From NCBI GenBank assembly GCA_030446525.1, contig JAUJNC010000255.1, forward strand, positions 1 to 6,240: a DNA stretch of 6,240 nt, in the 5' to 3' direction. The notes beneath the pieces are model-generated. The model ran no database searches and was not told the origin of the DNA. It saw only the letters and a list, made by a program, of their open reading frames with translations. The stretch is from Armatimonadaceae bacterium (GTDB taxonomy: Bacteria; Armatimonadota; Armatimonadia; Armatimonadales; Armatimonadaceae). The position numbers and the translations under genes are program-made. Positions 4,297 to 6,240 of this stretch are shown here, in pieces; within the stretch, counting starts at the first letter, position 1, and each line of letters opens with the position of its first letter.

Positions 4297-5898
4297 TCAC
4301 CGCGACGGCTGCCCGTCCAGCGTCCAGAAGATGACGTTCTTGACGATGCTGTGGGCGTACTTGGGCTCATAGCCGTAGATGCCCCAGGTCTGGGTGCCGA
4401 GCAGGCCGCTGGTGACGTCGATCGGGGTGATTACCACGTGGCCCTTGCCGGTCTGGAGCACCTGCAACCCGCCGGGGCTGCGGCTGACCTTCTCTTTGGC
4501 ATACGGGCGGAGCCGCGCCTTGCGGAGGTCGTCCATGCCGGGCTGCCCGGTCCGCAGCAGCGGGTGACGGGTGGAGGGGGTCTGCGGCGCCTCCCCGGGG
4601 AACGCCCGCGCCAACGCGGCCTTGGCCGACTTGGTGAACTCGGCCGACGCGCCGCAGGCGTCGACGAACAGCACCCCCCCCGCCTCCACGAACGTCTTAA
4701 GTGCCGCCACCTCGGCGTCACTCGGCTTAAACGTGCCGGTCCCGGTCAGGTGGGCGACCTGAGCCGCCCCGGGACGCAGCTCCTTCAGCTCGACCGGTTG
4801 CACCTGGAGCCCGACCCCCGTCTGCCGCACGAACCAGTTGGCGAAGCGGCGCCACGCGCCGGGCTCGGGGTCCCAGTTGGCGCCGTACTGCACGCGCGCC
4901 ACACGCACCGTCCCGAGCGGCGGCGGGCCGTCCGGCGCGGTGATGTGCGGCGAGTCGAGCCGGTTCCGCAGCTCGCGCTTGCCGGCGGCGTACAGGAACA
5001 GGTTGGTACCGAGCTGGAACGCCGCCTCCTGCTTCTTCTCATCGCGCACCTGCCAGTGCTGGGCGATGTCCCGCGGCGAGTACACGACCAGCGCCCGGAC
5101 GCCGTTCGTCACGTACTTGAGCGGCGGGCGCGGGTCGACCTTGTACATCACGCCGTACAGCGCGTGGTTGGGTGGCATGTCCCGCAGCGCATACCGAGGG
5201 AACAGGCGGCGGCACAGGTGGCGGGCGAAGGCGTCGAACTCGGCCGTTTCCTCCCCGTCGGCGTTCAGGTACAGCAACCCGCCCGCCTCGATGTAGCTGC
5301 GGAGCTTGTCGCACTGCGCGTCGGTGATGAACGGGGTGGTATGGCTGGCCAGCGAAACGGCCGGCGCGTCGAGCCAGTCCTGCCAGGGGCGGTCGATCCC
5401 CTGCACCTGCCAGTTAAGCGGGCGCTCGAGCCGCTTGCCGGCGAAGCGGGCGAGGTTGCTGGCGTCGCGCGGGCGGTTGGCCCAGTAGCCCTGCTGCTCC
5501 CCGATGACCCCCGCGCGGTCGAAGCGGAGCTTATTCATCAGGATCGGGTGGCGCCCGCGGGCTAGAAACAATAGCGCGTAGGCGTTGTCGTACATCTTGC
5601 CCCAGCTCCCGTCGGGGGCCTGCCGCTTGATGACCTGCGCCGCAAGCTCGCGGTACCAGTCGTGAGCGCCGAGGTGCTTGAACCCCGAGGCGAGCCCGAC
5701 CCGCTCGATGCCGTACAGCGCGTAGCCCCACCAGGCGCTGGTGATGCTGACGGCCTGGTCCCCCCGGGCCCACCAGTCGAGCGCCTTCCCCAGCGCCTCG
5801 CTGAACGGCTCGCGGCCGACCTTCAGGCCGAACTGGGCGCGGTAGAGGTAATCCTCGGCGACGAACAGCGATGCGGTGCCGCCGGCCGTCATCGTCAC
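4297..5898 (-). CDS. DUF4159 protein with alpha/alpha-barrel (QW) repeats, main open part
   Basis: The open frame from GTG 5898 gives 533 residues, but the coding sequence clearly begins further upstream (see 5899-6240). Residues 1-120 continue a prenyltransferase/squalene-cyclase-like alpha/alpha-barrel domain, with a QW motif QAPDGSWG (93-100) and helices such as SAWWGYALYGIERVG. Two DUF4159-like domains follow, of a glutamine-amidotransferase-like fold from family knowledge. The first is about 145-310 (LNWQV, DAPAVSLASHTTPFITDAQCDKLRSYIEAGGLLYLNADG); the second is about 330-528 (VRVARVQYGANWDPEPGAW, VAHLTGTGTFKPSDAEVAALKTFVEAGGVLFVDACG). The repeated Phe-x(n)-Leu-(K/R)-x-(F/Y)-(I/V)-EAGG segment shows the internal duplication. 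No membrane segment is seen here. This architecture is common in planctomycetes from memory; its function is unknown and the catalytic residues of true amidotransferases are not evident. GTG 5898 is a computed start inside the domain and has no convincing ribosome site. Confidence 0.82.
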   Translation of the reverse strand: MTMTAGGTASLFVAEDYLYRAQFGLKVGREPFSEALGKALDWWARGDQAVSITSAWWGYALYGIERVGLASGFKHLGAHDWYRELAAQVIKRQAPDGSWGKMYDNAYALLFLARGRHPILMNKLRFDRAGVIGEQQGYWANRPRDASNLARFAGKRLERPLNWQVQGIDRPWQDWLDAPAVSLASHTTPFITDAQCDKLRSYIEAGGLLYLNADGEETAEFDAFARHLCRRLFPRYALRDMPPNHALYGVMYKVDPRPPLKYVTNGVRALVVYSPRDIAQHWQVRDEKKQEAAFQLGTNLFLYAAGKRELRNRLDSPHITAPDGPPPLGTVRVARVQYGANWDPEPGAWRRFANWFVRQTGVGLQVQPVELKELRPGAAQVAHLTGTGTFKPSDAEVAALKTFVEAGGVLFVDACGASAEFTKSAKAALARAFPGEAPQTPSTRHPLLRTGQPGMDDLRKARLRPYAKEKVSRSPGGLQVLQTGKGHVVITPIDVTSGLLGTQTWGIYGYEPKYAHSIVKNVIFWTLDGQPSR

Positions 5899-6240
5899 CG
5901 ACCCCTCGCCGGCGCGGGTGTAGCCCCAGGTGCCGTCCTTGGCTTGTTCGGTGAGCCAGTGCCGCTCAACGGCGGCCCAGTACTCGCCGGGGATGTCGAC
6001 GTCGGCCTCGGCCCCGGACCAGACGCCCAGCAGCCCGTACTGGCTGTTTGAGTTGTCGTAGGCGCTAGACGGGTTGCCGGCGGGGTCCCCGTGGTAGTGG
6101 TAGGCGCCGTTGCGGTGCGTCTTGACCAGTTAGGACACGTCATCTTTCAGGGCGGCGCGGTCCGCGGGCCGGTTGTACAGGGCCAGGGCCGTGGCCCGAA
6201 TGCCGCGCGCGTAGGTCACCTTCCCCTCGTTCGGGGCCAG
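5899..6240 (-). pseudogene. Upstream part of the DUF4159 gene, split by an in-frame stop; runs off the edge
   Basis: In the same frame as the 533-residue part, the minus strand encodes a continuous family-like sequence to the window edge: GIRATALALYNRPADRAALKDD, then a TAA at 6130-6132, then LVKTHRNGAYHYHGDPAGN, YDNSNSQYGLLGVWSG, IPGEYWAAVERHWL and the QW motif QAKDGTWGY (5926-5946). Both sides of the stop clearly belong to one alpha/alpha-barrel domain, so the stop interrupts a single gene. A TAC to TAA change (Tyr to stop) is the simplest origin. No ATG, GTG or TTG start occurs between the stop and 5898. It may be a real nonsense mutation or a base error; the true start lies beyond the window. 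Confidence 0.7.

Noticed and set aside
4149..4370. Upstream start extending the ArsR protein by 74 residues
   Set aside because: It overlaps the end of the DUF4159 gene and has no family character; the ATG at 4148 has a strong ribosome site.
3913..5565. Long plus-strand open frame of 550 codons
   Set aside because: It is the antisense shadow of the DUF4159 and ArsR genes in GC-rich sequence; the product is Arg/Pro/Gly-rich with no domain character.

Overview
This 6.2-kb, high-GC window looks like a fragment of a planctomycete-type genome. The main support is the protein content: an MBL-fold hydrolase of the YycJ/WalJ kind with an altered metal motif, a long protein with alpha/alpha-barrel repeats followed by two DUF4159-like domains, and a Tat-type Rieske protein. 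The spaces between genes are full of GC-rich palindromic repeats. The phylum is inferred from remembered family distributions, not from a search.

Layout. Bases 1-77 are AT-rich and bases 44-77 closely resemble the Illumina read-2 adapter, so this end is probably technical and genomic sequence starts near base 78. An intact MBL-fold hydrolase gene (257-1129, +) is followed by a short gene (1265-1708, +) that looks like the N-terminal part of a longer protein. Bases 1709-2091 hold two strong hairpins, then a good sigma70-type promoter with a Fur-box-like operator over the expected transcription start. That promoter drives a gene for an exported outer-membrane beta-barrel protein (2092-2838, +). 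Its sequence changes frame about nine times, yet the protein can be read from signal peptide to terminal Phe. Bases 2839-3303 hold three palindromic repeat elements and no gene. A Rieske [2Fe-2S] protein gene follows (3304-3761, +); it also changes frame, about three times, and one cluster-ligand Cys reads as Arg. On the opposite strand lie an intact ArsR-type regulator (3813-4148, -), converging on the Rieske gene, and the large DUF4159 gene (4297 to the right edge, -), which is interrupted by one in-frame TAA at 6130-6132.

How it fits together. The Fur-like site on the barrel gene and the neighbouring iron-sulphur protein suggest a small iron- or redox-related cell-envelope locus; this is inference. 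All frame changes lie between about 2290 and 3512, in two adjacent genes that flank the repeat-rich spacer. The shifts preserve the peptide, which points to a local consensus-quality problem at least as much as to gene decay. I found no CRISPR array, tRNA, rRNA or transposase.
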